From Janthinobacterium sp. TB1-E2 (lineage in GTDB: Bacteria > Pseudomonadota > Gammaproteobacteria > Burkholderiales > Burkholderiaceae_D), in the NCBI RefSeq assembly GCF_036885605.1, contig NZ_CP142523.1, positions 4,588,001 through 4,652,000 of the forward strand: a DNA stretch of 64,000 bases, in the 5' to 3' direction. The translations under genes and the position numbers were made by a program. Under the pieces are notes generated by a model. That model was not told the origin of the DNA. It saw only the letters and a program-made list of their open reading frames with translations, and searched no databases. Shown piece after piece: positions 34,105-43,451 of the stretch. The number at the start of each line of letters is the position of its first letter. Positions within the stretch are counted from its first letter, which is position 1.

Positions 34105-36159
34105 TCACCCCAGACGTATAGTAGAACTTCGGCTATCTTCTAATGGCAACAAAAAACCAATCATTTTTTTTAATTTTTCTCCGCCTTGTTTTGCCAGCTT
34201 TTTCGTTCGATTGGCTTTCATTAAGTTTCCCCACTTTTCAAAGGCATCCACAATCTCCCCCTTCGTCCCACCCCCGCCATCGACCAGTCCGCCGCTAAGC
34301 ATGCGCCACACCCGCTTGCGCAAGTCCCGAGCCACGCGATGATCGACGGTGGCGATATTGATTTCGCTGTCGACGGCCATGCTGCGCTGATTCAGGTTGG
34401 CGCTGCCCAAGGTCATGAACACGTCGTCGACCAGCATCAGTTTGGAATGGATGTAGATTTCACGGTAGCGCCAGCGGTCGTTATCGAACGCGCTGACATT
34501 GAGCATGGCCACCGACACCTTCAGCCCGAATTCGCTTTCAAGCGTCATCACGCCGGGTTTGTTGATGCCGTTGGAATGCCGCACCACGTCGGGCAACTTG
34601 ACTTCCGCCTCGGTGGAAATGCCGAACCCTGCCCTGACACGCCGGGTTTTCGGTCGCTTGTTGTAGTCGTCGATCATGGTATTTTGCCCTGTCATGCCAT
34701 CGTGCTGCCCCAGCGCCGCCAGCGTGTCGTGGGTGCGCGGCACCATCTGCGCCCGCTCCGGCACCGGGATGACGATGAATACGTGCATGACGGGCATATC
34801 ACGCATGGTCTTGCCCGCTTTCACGCTGCCGGCCTTCCAGGCGGCAACCACCTTCTTGCGCTCGGCAAGCAAGTGCGCGGCCCAATCTTCATACTGGAAA
34901 TACTGGTTTTCCACATACAGGTAGCCGGCCGCCAGGCTGGCCTGGGTCACGGCGCGAAAGTAGGTTTCCTTGATGGTTTTGTCCTGCTCCTCGGGCTGCG
35001 TCAGGACGATCTGCACGGTGGCGTCGTCCGGCCCGGCCTCGCGCAACAGCCGCGCCGGTGGGCTGCCACATGGCAACTCCTGGCTAACACAGTCGGTGGA
35101 AGCCGAACGCGTGCGGTCGTCGATAGCGCGGTCCCATGCCTTCACGAAATTGTTGTACAGCGCGATCAATGCCTTGCCGCCGTCGATGCGGCAGGCGTAA
35201 TCCTGATAGGGCTTCAAGGTGGCGAACCCGCCGTCCGCGGCCATTCCCTGCAAGCACTCGCGCCGCTCGTTGACGCCGCCCTGTTCGCGGCGCGTATCGT
35301 CGAGCAGATGGGCCGTCGTGTCCCAATAATCGGTCACCGAGTTCAGGCCCATCACGTAACCAACGGCCTTGGCCCCCTCTTCGTGGTCGAAATCGATCAG
35401 GACAGGCTTCTGGTGGTGCGTGCCCAGGTATTGCATGCCGGGCTTTTCGATTTCCCCCATCGTCAAGCCGCGCGGCTGGTTTATTTCGGTCGAGATACTC
35501 TTGCTGATTGCGCCGCTGTCGCCGTGGCGCAAACGAATCGTGATACCACTCAGCATGCCCTTAAACGCCGCCACATACCAGTTGTAGCAATATTCTTCAC
35601 GCGCCAGCATCGGAATATCCTCGAGCCGGACCCTATCGCCCCTGAAACCGCCGCTGAACATCGCTTTCCTGGCGACCGCGTCCTGCAACATCGCCAGGCT
35701 GGCTTTGGCGCTGATGTCGTCGGCGCGCCGTCCATCGGTTTTCCATGGTGAGGTGCCGTGCGAATGGCCCGGCATATTGTGCACCATCGGCGAACCGATC
35801 CGATCATGCCAGATCAGCAGGCGTACCCTGACGTGACGCCGTGCGGCGGCGATCAGCAAGTCGCCAAACGTGTCGCCACGCGGCCAGGTGGCACCGTTGC
35901 CGCGCACCAGTTCCATACCCGGGTCGAAGCCCCAGCAGCACAGGTCGACCGAATGTTTAGCCTTGGCGATCTCCGCGGCGATGTCGGCGAACGCTTCCTG
36001 TCCGCAAATGAACAACGTCAGCTTGTTGTTATGCGTAATCGGGTGGCTGGCCTTGCCTTTCAGGTTGCGGTTTTCCAGCAGCCACTGGAGCGAACTCGTC
36101 GCAGTCCGTCCGACTTCGTCGATATGGGTGGTTTCGATGCGGCCGCTCGATTCCTGCAT
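34105..36159 (-). CDS. Tle5-type phospholipase D effector (type VI secretion)
   Basis: A 684-residue phospholipase D with two HxKx4D motifs, H249-Q-K-x4-D256 and H571-S-K-x4-D578, the latter followed by LGSANLNQRSM. Such enzymes cleave phospholipid headgroups in the membrane of the attacked cell. No signal peptide is present, as expected for cargo loaded on VgrG. It sits 25 bases after the vgrG stop and is followed at once by a Sel1 lipoprotein, matching known VgrG-Tle5-immunity clusters such as that of PldB in Pseudomonas. The last 60 residues are lysine-rich with AT-rich codons, unlike the rest. Cardiolipin synthase is the alternative but fits length and context less well. Shine-Dalgarno GGAGAG. 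Confidence 0.85.
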   Translation of the reverse strand: MQESSGRIETTHIDEVGRTATSSLQWLLENRNLKGKASHPITHNNKLTLFICGQEAFADIAAEIAKAKHSVDLCCWGFDPGMELVRGNGATWPRGDTFGDLLIAAARRHVRVRLLIWHDRIGSPMVHNMPGHSHGTSPWKTDGRRADDISAKASLAMLQDAVARKAMFSGGFRGDRVRLEDIPMLAREEYCYNWYVAAFKGMLSGITIRLRHGDSGAISKSISTEINQPRGLTMGEIEKPGMQYLGTHHQKPVLIDFDHEEGAKAVGYVMGLNSVTDYWDTTAHLLDDTRREQGGVNERRECLQGMAADGGFATLKPYQDYACRIDGGKALIALYNNFVKAWDRAIDDRTRSASTDCVSQELPCGSPPARLLREAGPDDATVQIVLTQPEEQDKTIKETYFRAVTQASLAAGYLYVENQYFQYEDWAAHLLAERKKVVAAWKAGSVKAGKTMRDMPVMHVFIVIPVPERAQMVPRTHDTLAALGQHDGMTGQNTMIDDYNKRPKTRRVRAGFGISTEAEVKLPDVVRHSNGINKPGVMTLESEFGLKVSVAMLNVSAFDNDRWRYREIYIHSKLMLVDDVFMTLGSANLNQRSMAVDSEINIATVDHRVARDLRKRVWRMLSGGLVDGGGGTKGEIVDAFEKWGNLMKANRTKKLAKQGGEKLKKMIGFLLPLEDSRSSTIRLG

Positions 36160-36184
36160 GGCGCTCTCCAGTCAGTGTCGTGCA

Positions 36185-38959
36185 TCATTGAACCCAGCGG
36201 CCATCGGCGGTGTCGTCGAACGCGCGCAAACCGCGGTTCGACAGCTTCTGTTCACCATCCACCGCCGCGTTCGGGGCGAAGCGTGCGCTGGCCTGCAATG
36301 AAAACTCTTCACCATTGCCAAGGACGACACGGTAGCGCGGCGTGCCGTCCTGATGCGCGATCAGGATGCGGCCGAATTCGTCGGTCAAGCCGCGTTCGAC
36401 TTCGGCGTCTCCCTTGTACAGCGTGTACGGCACGTGCGCGTATTGACCACCATCCGCATGGGCCTGGATCGTATGCTGCAATTGCCCCGCTACCGGCGCG
36501 ATGGGCGGTTCCAGCTCCGGTTGCGGCCGGTTCTTGGGTGCCAGCGTTTCCAGGTTTCCATGGAACAGCGTCGGCGACGCGGTAAAAAACTGCACCTTGT
36601 CGCTAATTTCAAGCATGCAATTGGCGCCATGCAGGCGCACGCCTTTGCGGCCGCGAATATCCACCCAGTCGGTCTGGCTGATCAACTCCAGAACCTTGTT
36701 GGCGACGATATCGACCGCATCGGTTTGCGCCGCGATCTGCACCGGGCCAGCTGCGGCGATCAGTTTCATGCCAGCCTTGTGGACGAACAGGCGGAACGCT
36801 GCGCCGATGCTGGCGAACAGGCCGCCGCCGGCCGCCAGCGACAGGTCGCACCCTGTCGTCAGCGCGGTGTGCTCGGCGCTGGCGATGTGCGTCGATTGCG
36901 CGGTCGTCGTTTCGATACCGGCCGGACTGGCCAGCACCAGATGCGGCTTAGATAATTCGGGAAACGCGTTTTCGCCATTGCCGCCACCGCCCTGGATCCC
37001 GGCATGCTGAGCTTTCAGCACATCGGCGGCGGCGCCCTGCTGGGCGGCGCTTTCTTGCGCACCGTAATGCTGCGCCAAGGCGGCAAGTGCCTTGTGCCGC
37101 TCAGCAGCCTCGGCCAACCGGCGCAAGGTTTCATCCATGCTCTTGATATGAGAGCCGGCACCGGGGCGCGCTTCGGTGGTCAGCAACATGCCGCGGCCGG
37201 CGCGCGCCACGCCCCAGGCGTCTGACGCCAGTTCCCAGCCCTCGCCACGCGCATCCTTGCGCCCGTTGGCGTCTTCGATGCGGCTGATGCAGCCGAGCGA
37301 CAATTGGCTGTGCTGATGATCGCTTTTCAGTTGCACCTGGATGCGCTGGTGCGTGTCGTCGAGCACCAACTGGTTGCCGCGCACGCCGTAGCCGCCGCCA
37401 GGCATCAGCTCGGCGCTGCGCCAGCCCCCAAGCATGCGTTGCCCCGGCAAATTCCACGGCGGCGCATGGTTGCCGTTGTACACAGCACCGACTATGACGG
37501 GACGGTCGATATTGCCGTCGAGAAACTGGATCAACACTTCCTGGCCAATGCGCGGCAACGCGATCTGGCCGAACGCCTGGCCCGCCCATGGCGTCATGAC
37601 CCTGATCCATGGCGAACTGCCCGCGTCGAACTTGCCCAGCCGGTCCCAGTGAAATTGCACCTTCACCCGGCCCAGACCGTCGGTATGGATGGTTTCGCCT
37701 GCCGGCCCGGTGACAATCGCCGTCTGCACGCCGGGCAACGCACAAGGCGTGCTGTTGAACTGTCGCCCCGGATACCAGCGGACGCTCTTGCGGATGCAGC
37801 TAAAACGGTTTTCATAATGCGACTTCGCGCCCGTGCCTGCCTGGTAATTGTTGCTGGCGATATGATCGACCGACAAGATCAGGTATTCGCGCGAGCCGAT
37901 GTCCGGGCGCGCCGGTTCACCTCTGGCCGGCATGGATTGCTTGCCGCTGAAGTGTCCGCCCAGCGTGAAACTGCGCCCGGCCTGGGCGCAGCGGTGATTG
38001 CCGCCAGCGTCGAAGTATTGCACCCGGCAGTTATTCTCCTCCAGGCGGCGTTGCGCCAGCGCTTCGCCGTCGCCCATGTCGGTATAGCCATAGCCGGTAT
38101 CCTGATACAGTTCATGGGCAAACACGTCGCCCTGCTGGTGCAGCGCATGGCCGCTGGCGCGGTTGGCATACGGCTGCTTGTAATTGAAGCTGGCCAGCGT
38201 GAGCGAGCCTGAAGCGATCTTCCGTATTGCCTGCCAATCGCGTATGCCGTCGCGCTCCAGCGAGCCCGCGTCGCCGCGAAACATCATTTCGTCGGCTTCG
38301 CTGGCATGGCCATCGCCTGGGTCGATGCTGTCGCTCAGCCAGGTATTGTCGCCCAAACAGAGCGTATGACCGTCGGCGCGATGTTCATACCAATAGTGGA
38401 TACCCTGGTCTTCCCAGCGCCGGTGCAGATGGTTGTAATCGGTTTCATTATGCTGGTTGGCGCAGCTTAATATCGCTTTTTCCTCATGCAGCCGGTTTTG
38501 CCAGTCGCGCTGCAAATAGTGATCGAAGGTCGTTTCGCTGATATCGATGACCGTGCGTTCGTGGAACGAGACGTTGTCCATGCGCAGCCTGGAAAATGCC
38601 AGCCAGGGTTGCAGCACCATCTGGTAGAACGCGAAACCGCCATCGCTGCGCAACAAGCGAAATTCGCCGACATAACCATTGAAATAGCGCAAGCTGCCGT
38701 CATCACGCACCATCGAAATCGTGACCATCCGGCCCATCATCGCTGTCAAGGGGACGTGGAGATTGTCGGACAGCAGTTCGGCCTCGAAGCGGAAGTCGCG
38801 TGACATTTCCTCGTGTGCCCGCAAGCTGTTGACCAGCAGCGCGGTATCGGGCGGACCATCGTTGCGCGGAAAATCCATGCGCAGCAAGCGGCTGTCCTGG
38901 ACTCCCCAGCTCGCTCCGAAAAGGCGCGCCAGATCAGCTGCCAGCTCGCCATCATCCAT
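36185..38959 (-). CDS. VgrG spike protein with DUF2345 extension
   Basis: A 924-residue type VI secretion spike trimer subunit. The gp27-like base (residues 20-420) contains ILSCANQHNETDYNHLHRRWEDQGIHYWYEH. The gp5 OB-fold follows (TDGLGRVKVQFHWDRLG, SSPWIRVMTPWAGQ, ALPRIGQEVLIQFLDGN). Then come a beta-helix and a DUF2345 block (LFASIGAAFRLFVHKAGMKLIAAAGPVQI). The C-terminal 110 residues (VPYTLYKGDAEVERGLTDEFGRI) look like a short adaptor, not an enzyme. A very strong Shine-Dalgarno (GAAGGAGG) precedes the ATG. No PAAR, DUF4123 chaperone or secretion-machine gene is nearby, so this is an auxiliary vgrG island firing through a machine encoded elsewhere. Confidence 0.93.
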   Translation of the reverse strand: MDDGELAADLARLFGASWGVQDSRLLRMDFPRNDGPPDTALLVNSLRAHEEMSRDFRFEAELLSDNLHVPLTAMMGRMVTISMVRDDGSLRYFNGYVGEFRLLRSDGGFAFYQMVLQPWLAFSRLRMDNVSFHERTVIDISETTFDHYLQRDWQNRLHEEKAILSCANQHNETDYNHLHRRWEDQGIHYWYEHRADGHTLCLGDNTWLSDSIDPGDGHASEADEMMFRGDAGSLERDGIRDWQAIRKIASGSLTLASFNYKQPYANRASGHALHQQGDVFAHELYQDTGYGYTDMGDGEALAQRRLEENNCRVQYFDAGGNHRCAQAGRSFTLGGHFSGKQSMPARGEPARPDIGSREYLILSVDHIASNNYQAGTGAKSHYENRFSCIRKSVRWYPGRQFNSTPCALPGVQTAIVTGPAGETIHTDGLGRVKVQFHWDRLGKFDAGSSPWIRVMTPWAGQAFGQIALPRIGQEVLIQFLDGNIDRPVIVGAVYNGNHAPPWNLPGQRMLGGWRSAELMPGGGYGVRGNQLVLDDTHQRIQVQLKSDHQHSQLSLGCISRIEDANGRKDARGEGWELASDAWGVARAGRGMLLTTEARPGAGSHIKSMDETLRRLAEAAERHKALAALAQHYGAQESAAQQGAAADVLKAQHAGIQGGGGNGENAFPELSKPHLVLASPAGIETTTAQSTHIASAEHTALTTGCDLSLAAGGGLFASIGAAFRLFVHKAGMKLIAAAGPVQIAAQTDAVDIVANKVLELISQTDWVDIRGRKGVRLHGANCMLEISDKVQFFTASPTLFHGNLETLAPKNRPQPELEPPIAPVAGQLQHTIQAHADGGQYAHVPYTLYKGDAEVERGLTDEFGRILIAHQDGTPRYRVVLGNGEEFSLQASARFAPNAAVDGEQKLSNRGLRAFDDTADGRWVQ

Positions 38960-39049
38960 TTTTCCTCCTTCGGATAGTTCCCCTAACCCATGCTAACCAT
39001 GGTGAACGCTGGCATATTGATGGAACTCAAACTAGTTGCCCATACGCAA

Positions 39050-39085
39050 AAAAGCCGCATCAGCCCTGCGGCGGATGCGGCTTTT
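39050..39085. terminator. bidirectional hairpin, terminator of the S46 peptidase gene
   Basis: AAAAGCCGCATC (39050-39061) and GATGCGGCTTTT (39074-39085) pair over 12 bases around a 12-base loop, with A-runs on one side and T-runs on the other. It lies 17 bases past the S46 gene stop on the minus strand and insulates the vgrG module from it. Confidence 0.9.
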
Positions 39086-39102
39086 ATTTCAACCAAGAAA
39101 TA

Positions 39103-41250
39103 TTATTTCTTGGCAGCTTTCGGATACTTGATGCTCATTTCCTGCAGCAAGTTATCCGCGTGGTCCACTTCCTTCATCACCCACAGCATGTAGCGGATGT
39201 CGAGGTGGATGGCGCGCGTGATGGCCGTGTCGAAGTACCAGTCCTTGGTAATCGATTCATACGTCGAGTCGAAGTTCAGTCCGATCAGTTCGCCGCGCTT
39301 GTTCATCACGGCCGAGCCGGAGTTGCCGCCCGTGGTGTCGGCGCTGGTGAGGAAGTTGACGGGAACCGTGCCCAGTACCGGGTCGCGGAACTGCCCGTAG
39401 CGCTTTTGCTTGACGGCGTCGATCAGTCCTTGCGGCGCTTCGAACGGGGCCTTGCCAGTGACTTTCTCGACGATGCCTTCCACGGTCGTGAACGGTCCCT
39501 TGGTCAAGCCGTCGCGCGGCGAGTATGGTGAGACGGTGCCGTACGTCACGCGCAAGGTCGAGTTGGCGTCAGGATAGACAGGTTTGCCTTGCGACTTCTT
39601 CCACGCGATCACGGCTTGCATGTATTGCGGAATCACGCGTTCGAGGTTGCCGTCGATTTCCTTGCGGCGCTCTTCCAGCGCCACGTCCACCGGATGCAGC
39701 TTGACGGCCAGTTGCATGAAGGCGTCGTCGGACTGGGCAACGGCGGCCTGGTCCTTTTCCAGCCAGGCCAGGCGCTTGGCTGTGTCGGCCAGTTGCGTCT
39801 GCTGGTACAGGGCGGCCACGGCGCCTGGGGCCGGCAGCAGCGCGTCCAGGCCTTGCGGATGGCTCTTCGCCGCCAGTTGCGCGTAACGCTTCAGGCCAGC
39901 TTCAAAACGTGCCTGGTCGACCTTGTTGACGTACGACTGCTCCAGGCGGGCCAGACGGGCCTTGATGAAGGCCAGGTCGCGCTGCTGGAAGCCCGATTCG
40001 CGCTCGGCGTCCGCTTTCTGGCGCTCCAGCGACAAGCGGTAGAGGGTGCGCGCGCTTTTCAGCAAGTCGCTGCTAGTGGCCACGCTCCAGGCGAACTCTT
40101 CTTCGCTCAAGGCCATGTCGCTGGCGATCGCCGCGTCCAGTTCGGCCAGCAGGGTCGGCGACACGTTCGGCTGTTTCGCGTACCAGGCGCGGAACTCGGC
40201 ATCCTGCACGTCCTTGATGGCGGCGATATCCTTGCGCGCAAAACCGTCGAGCAAGCCCTGGGTTTTCTTGAGCACGTTGTTGATGCTTTTCACCACGCTC
40301 GCATAGCGCACGGCAGCGGCCGCGTCGCCATTCGTCGCATCGGCCATCACGGCCAGGTCGGCCTGCAGTTCCGATACTTTCAGCGGGAAAGCCGTATCGC
40401 GCGCAAAACGGATTTCCGCCGGCAGCTTGTAGCGGCTGGTGCGGCCGGGGTAGCCCGCCAGCAAGATGCCGTCACCGGCTTTCAAGCCTTCGGCCGAGAC
40501 CACCAGGAAATCCTTCGATTTGTACGGCACGTTGTCGGGCGACGGATCGGCCGGGCGGCCATCCTTGCCCACGTAGGCGCGCAGAAACGAGTAATCGCCC
40601 GTGTGGCGCGGCCATTCGTAGTTGTCGATGTCGCCGCCGAAGTTGCCGATCTTGTCCGATGGCGCGTACACCAGGCGCACGTCGCGTATCATCATCTGGC
40701 GGATGCGATAGTACTCGAGGCCGCGATGGAAGGCGGGTACGGAGCAGCGGTACATCTTGTCCGTTTCGCATTCGGCGATCAAGTCCTTGACGCGCTTTTC
40801 CACGGCTTCGTGGCGCGCGCGGCCGCTCATGTCGGCCGTCAAGCCTTTCAGCACGCGGTCGCTGACGTTCTCCACCTTGTCCGTCACATACACGAGGCTG
40901 TTCGGACCGCCCGGCAGCTCTGCGGCGCGCGTCTTGGCCAGGAAGCCGTTGGTGATGTAATTGTGTTCCGGCGTGGAATTGCGCTGCACGGCGCCATACG
41001 CGCAGTGGTGGTTCGTCACCACCAGGCCGGCGTCGGAGACGAAAGCGGCCGAGCAGCCACCGAGCGACACGATGGCGCTCATCGGGTGCTTGCTCAGGTC
41101 AGCCAGTTTTTCTGCAGGAATTTCGATACCGACCCGTTTCAGTTCGGCTTTCAGCTGTGGCAGTTGGTGTGGTTGCCATTGCCCTTCGTCGGCGTGTGCG
41201 CCGGCGAACGCGCCCAACAAGGCGACTGGTAAAACGATTGTTTTGAACAA
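39103..41250 (-). CDS. S46 family dipeptidyl-peptidase (DPP7/DPP11-like)
   Basis: An exported serine peptidase of 715 residues that removes dipeptides from peptide N-termini in the periplasm. The triad is visible as His in VVTNHHCAYGAV, Asp in FGGDIDNYEWPRHTGDYS and Ser in TTGGNSGSAVMNKRGELIGLNFDS. The specificity position is Arg in DPP11 and Gly in DPP7; by eye it is Ser here (NFDS). I choose the TTG at 41250 because ATGGAGGGG just before it is an excellent Shine-Dalgarno and the signal peptide then reads FKTIVLPVALLGAFAGAHA. The ATG at 41265 lies within that site and has none of its own. Single-gene unit with a strong terminator. Confidence 0.9.
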   Translation of the reverse strand: MFKTIVLPVALLGAFAGAHADEGQWQPHQLPQLKAELKRVGIEIPAEKLADLSKHPMSAIVSLGGCSAAFVSDAGLVVTNHHCAYGAVQRNSTPEHNYITNGFLAKTRAAELPGGPNSLVYVTDKVENVSDRVLKGLTADMSGRARHEAVEKRVKDLIAECETDKMYRCSVPAFHRGLEYYRIRQMMIRDVRLVYAPSDKIGNFGGDIDNYEWPRHTGDYSFLRAYVGKDGRPADPSPDNVPYKSKDFLVVSAEGLKAGDGILLAGYPGRTSRYKLPAEIRFARDTAFPLKVSELQADLAVMADATNGDAAAAVRYASVVKSINNVLKKTQGLLDGFARKDIAAIKDVQDAEFRAWYAKQPNVSPTLLAELDAAIASDMALSEEEFAWSVATSSDLLKSARTLYRLSLERQKADAERESGFQQRDLAFIKARLARLEQSYVNKVDQARFEAGLKRYAQLAAKSHPQGLDALLPAPGAVAALYQQTQLADTAKRLAWLEKDQAAVAQSDDAFMQLAVKLHPVDVALEERRKEIDGNLERVIPQYMQAVIAWKKSQGKPVYPDANSTLRVTYGTVSPYSPRDGLTKGPFTTVEGIVEKVTGKAPFEAPQGLIDAVKQKRYGQFRDPVLGTVPVNFLTSADTTGGNSGSAVMNKRGELIGLNFDSTYESITKDWYFDTAITRAIHLDIRYMLWVMKEVDHADNLLQEMSIKYPKAAKK

Positions 41251-41336
41251 GATATGCCCCTCCATAAAAGCAGGCGAAAGTATAGCCTGTCCAGGCGAGC
41301 TGAGTCGGCAAAAATTAACCGATTACAATTTCTGTA

Positions 41337-43451
41337 TCAGGCGGCCGGCCGTCCCACTCCCTGCAGGGGTATCTGCAAGGCCAGGCGGCATCCGGCGCCC
41401 GAGGCCGGCAAGCCCACCTCGAAGTGGCCGCCCAGCGCCGTCACCCGTTCGGCGATGCCGATCAGGCCAAAGCACTGTTTCTTGCGCTGCTGCTGCGGCG
41501 TGATGCCGATGCCGTTGTCGCTGATGGCCACGTACACGGCGCAGGCATCCGAACTGAGCTCGATCTCGACTTGGCTGGCCTGGGCATGGCGCATGACGTT
41601 GCTCAGCGCTTCCTGCACGATGCGGAAAAGCACGATCTCGGCCTGGCTGCCGATGGCGGCAAACAGGGCCTCGTCGCGGATCAGCAGGCGGCAAGCAACA
41701 CCGCTGCGCTTGCGGAAGTCGCCCACTTGCCACTCGATGGCGGCCTGCAAGCCCAGGTCCAGCGCCATCGGACGCAGCTCGTTGATGATGCCGCGCACGC
41801 TCTTGATGGTGGTGTCGACATTGCTGAGCACGGCGCCGACCCGGCGGTGCAGCCGCGGATGGGAACCTTCGGTGCGCGCGCTGAGCATGGAAATATCGAT
41901 GCGCAACGCCAACAGGTTTTGCCCCAGTTCATCGTGGATATCGCGCGAAATGCGCTTGCGCTCGTCTTCCTTGGCCGTTTCCAGGTGCAGCGCCAGCTGG
42001 CGCAGCTGCGCGTGCGACTGGCGCAGGGCGCCATCCATCAACTTGCGTTCGGTAATGTCCGTGTGCGCCACCACCACGCGCAGCGGCCCTTCGCCGAGGA
42101 AACGGCTGACCCTGGCCTGCGACCAGCGGGGGCCTGAGCGCGTGATAAATTCATATTCGAGCGCAAACGTGTCGGCACGGCCGGCAATGACGGAGCGGAT
42201 GCCGGCGGCCAGCTCGCGTCCGGCGCTGCGCTGCCAGCGCGGGTCCGTCTCGCAAAACTCCAGGTAATGCAGCGGTTTTTGCATCTGCCCGACAAAATCC
42301 AGGCACGCCTGGTTGGCATGCGCGACGCTGCCCGCCTGGTCCAGCACCAGCACCCGGTCCGTCAGCGAATCGATGGTGGCATGAAAGAAACGCTCGGCAT
42401 CGCGCAAGGCTTCCTGGGCCCGCTCACGCTGCTGCACTTCCAGCTGCAGATGCTGGTTGGCGTGCAGCAATTCGGCCGTGCGGTCGATGACCCGCTGGTC
42501 CAGCTCGCGGTGCAGTTCGCGCAAGTCCGCCTCGGCCAGCTTGCGCTCGGTGATATCGGAAAACACGCCGACAAAATGACTGATGGTGCCGTCCGCCATG
42601 CGCATGGGCGTGATCGACAGCGATTCCACGAAGCGCTCGCCATTCTTGCGCCGGTTCACCAGTTCGCCATACCAGCTGCCATCCCGGTGCAGGCTGCGCC
42701 ACATGGCTTCATAGAAATGCGGCAAATGCGTGCCGCCGCCGAGGAAGGATGGATCGCGCCCGATGGCTTCCTCGGCCTGGTAGCCGGTGATGGTGGTGAA
42801 GGCGGGGTTGACGGAAATGATGCGGTTGTCGCTGTCTGTCACCAGCACGCCCTCGCGGATACTGTCGAGGATGACGAAGGCGCGCCGCAAGGCCGATTCG
42901 CGCGCGTGCTCGTCACCCAGGTCCGTCACCAGCATGCGCGCCGTGTCGCTGGCCGCGTCGAAATTGGCTTCGATGCGCACCATGCCGCCCGCCGATCCGC
43001 CGAACAGCTGCGCCTCGAGCACTTGCCGCGCACCGCTCGTAAAGACGGCGTCGAGGAAGCCGCGGAAGCTGCCTTGCGCCTGGGGCGCGACGAATTGCTC
43101 GAAACGCCGCCCCAGCAGCTGGTTCTTGTCGCGCTGCAGCAAGCCGCAAGCCGCCACGTTGACACGCGTGACGACGCCCTCGCGCGCCAGCGAAAAATAG
43201 CTGACGGGCGCCTGTTCATACAGCTGCGCATAACGGTCGCGGCTGCTTTCATATTCATTCTTCAGCTGTTCCAGCTCTGCCAGGGCCGCGTTCTGCATTT
43301 CCAGTTCGATCTGGCTGACCTGCAACTCATGCAGCTGGCGTATCACGTCTTCATTCGACTGCGGCACGGGCTGGCGCTGCTGCGCCGCCAGTTGCTCGGC
43401 CTGCTCTCGCAATCTGGCCGGCGCGCCCTCCTCGTCGAATGGCTCGTTCAT
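41337..43451 (-). CDS. PAS-domain sensor histidine kinase (NarX-type, HisKA_3)
   Basis: A 704-residue cytoplasmic kinase with no membrane segment. An N-terminal coiled coil (QLHELQVSQIELEMQNAALAEL) leads into three PAS domains (about 75-190, 195-320, 350-475), the second with NPAFTTITGYQAEEAIGRDPSFL typical of redox or oxygen PAS. The dimerisation domain has ERKRISRDIHDELGQNL with phospho-histidine H506, then an ATPase domain with QEALSNVMRHAQASQ and ISDNGIGI. It overlaps the CheB-CheR fusion by 4 bases (ATGA), so the two act together. No response regulator of the matching NarL type is adjacent. The C-terminus is complete. Confidence 0.88.
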   Translation of the reverse strand: MNEPFDEEGAPARLREQAEQLAAQQRQPVPQSNEDVIRQLHELQVSQIELEMQNAALAELEQLKNEYESSRDRYAQLYEQAPVSYFSLAREGVVTRVNVAACGLLQRDKNQLLGRRFEQFVAPQAQGSFRGFLDAVFTSGARQVLEAQLFGGSAGGMVRIEANFDAASDTARMLVTDLGDEHARESALRRAFVILDSIREGVLVTDSDNRIISVNPAFTTITGYQAEEAIGRDPSFLGGGTHLPHFYEAMWRSLHRDGSWYGELVNRRKNGERFVESLSITPMRMADGTISHFVGVFSDITERKLAEADLRELHRELDQRVIDRTAELLHANQHLQLEVQQRERAQEALRDAERFFHATIDSLTDRVLVLDQAGSVAHANQACLDFVGQMQKPLHYLEFCETDPRWQRSAGRELAAGIRSVIAGRADTFALEYEFITRSGPRWSQARVSRFLGEGPLRVVVAHTDITERKLMDGALRQSHAQLRQLALHLETAKEDERKRISRDIHDELGQNLLALRIDISMLSARTEGSHPRLHRRVGAVLSNVDTTIKSVRGIINELRPMALDLGLQAAIEWQVGDFRKRSGVACRLLIRDEALFAAIGSQAEIVLFRIVQEALSNVMRHAQASQVEIELSSDACAVYVAISDNGIGITPQQQRKKQCFGLIGIAERVTALGGHFEVGLPASGAGCRLALQIPLQGVGRPAA

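Noticed and set aside
34105..36159. Phospholipase D gene read as cardiolipin synthase
   Set aside because: It lacks N-terminal membrane helices, is longer than usual and sits between vgrG and a Sel1 lipoprotein gene, which fits a Tle5 effector better.
36185..38959. VgrG as an evolved VgrG with an enzymatic tail
   Set aside because: After the DUF2345 block only about 110 residues of beta-rich adaptor-like sequence remain, with no catalytic motif; the cargo is encoded separately.
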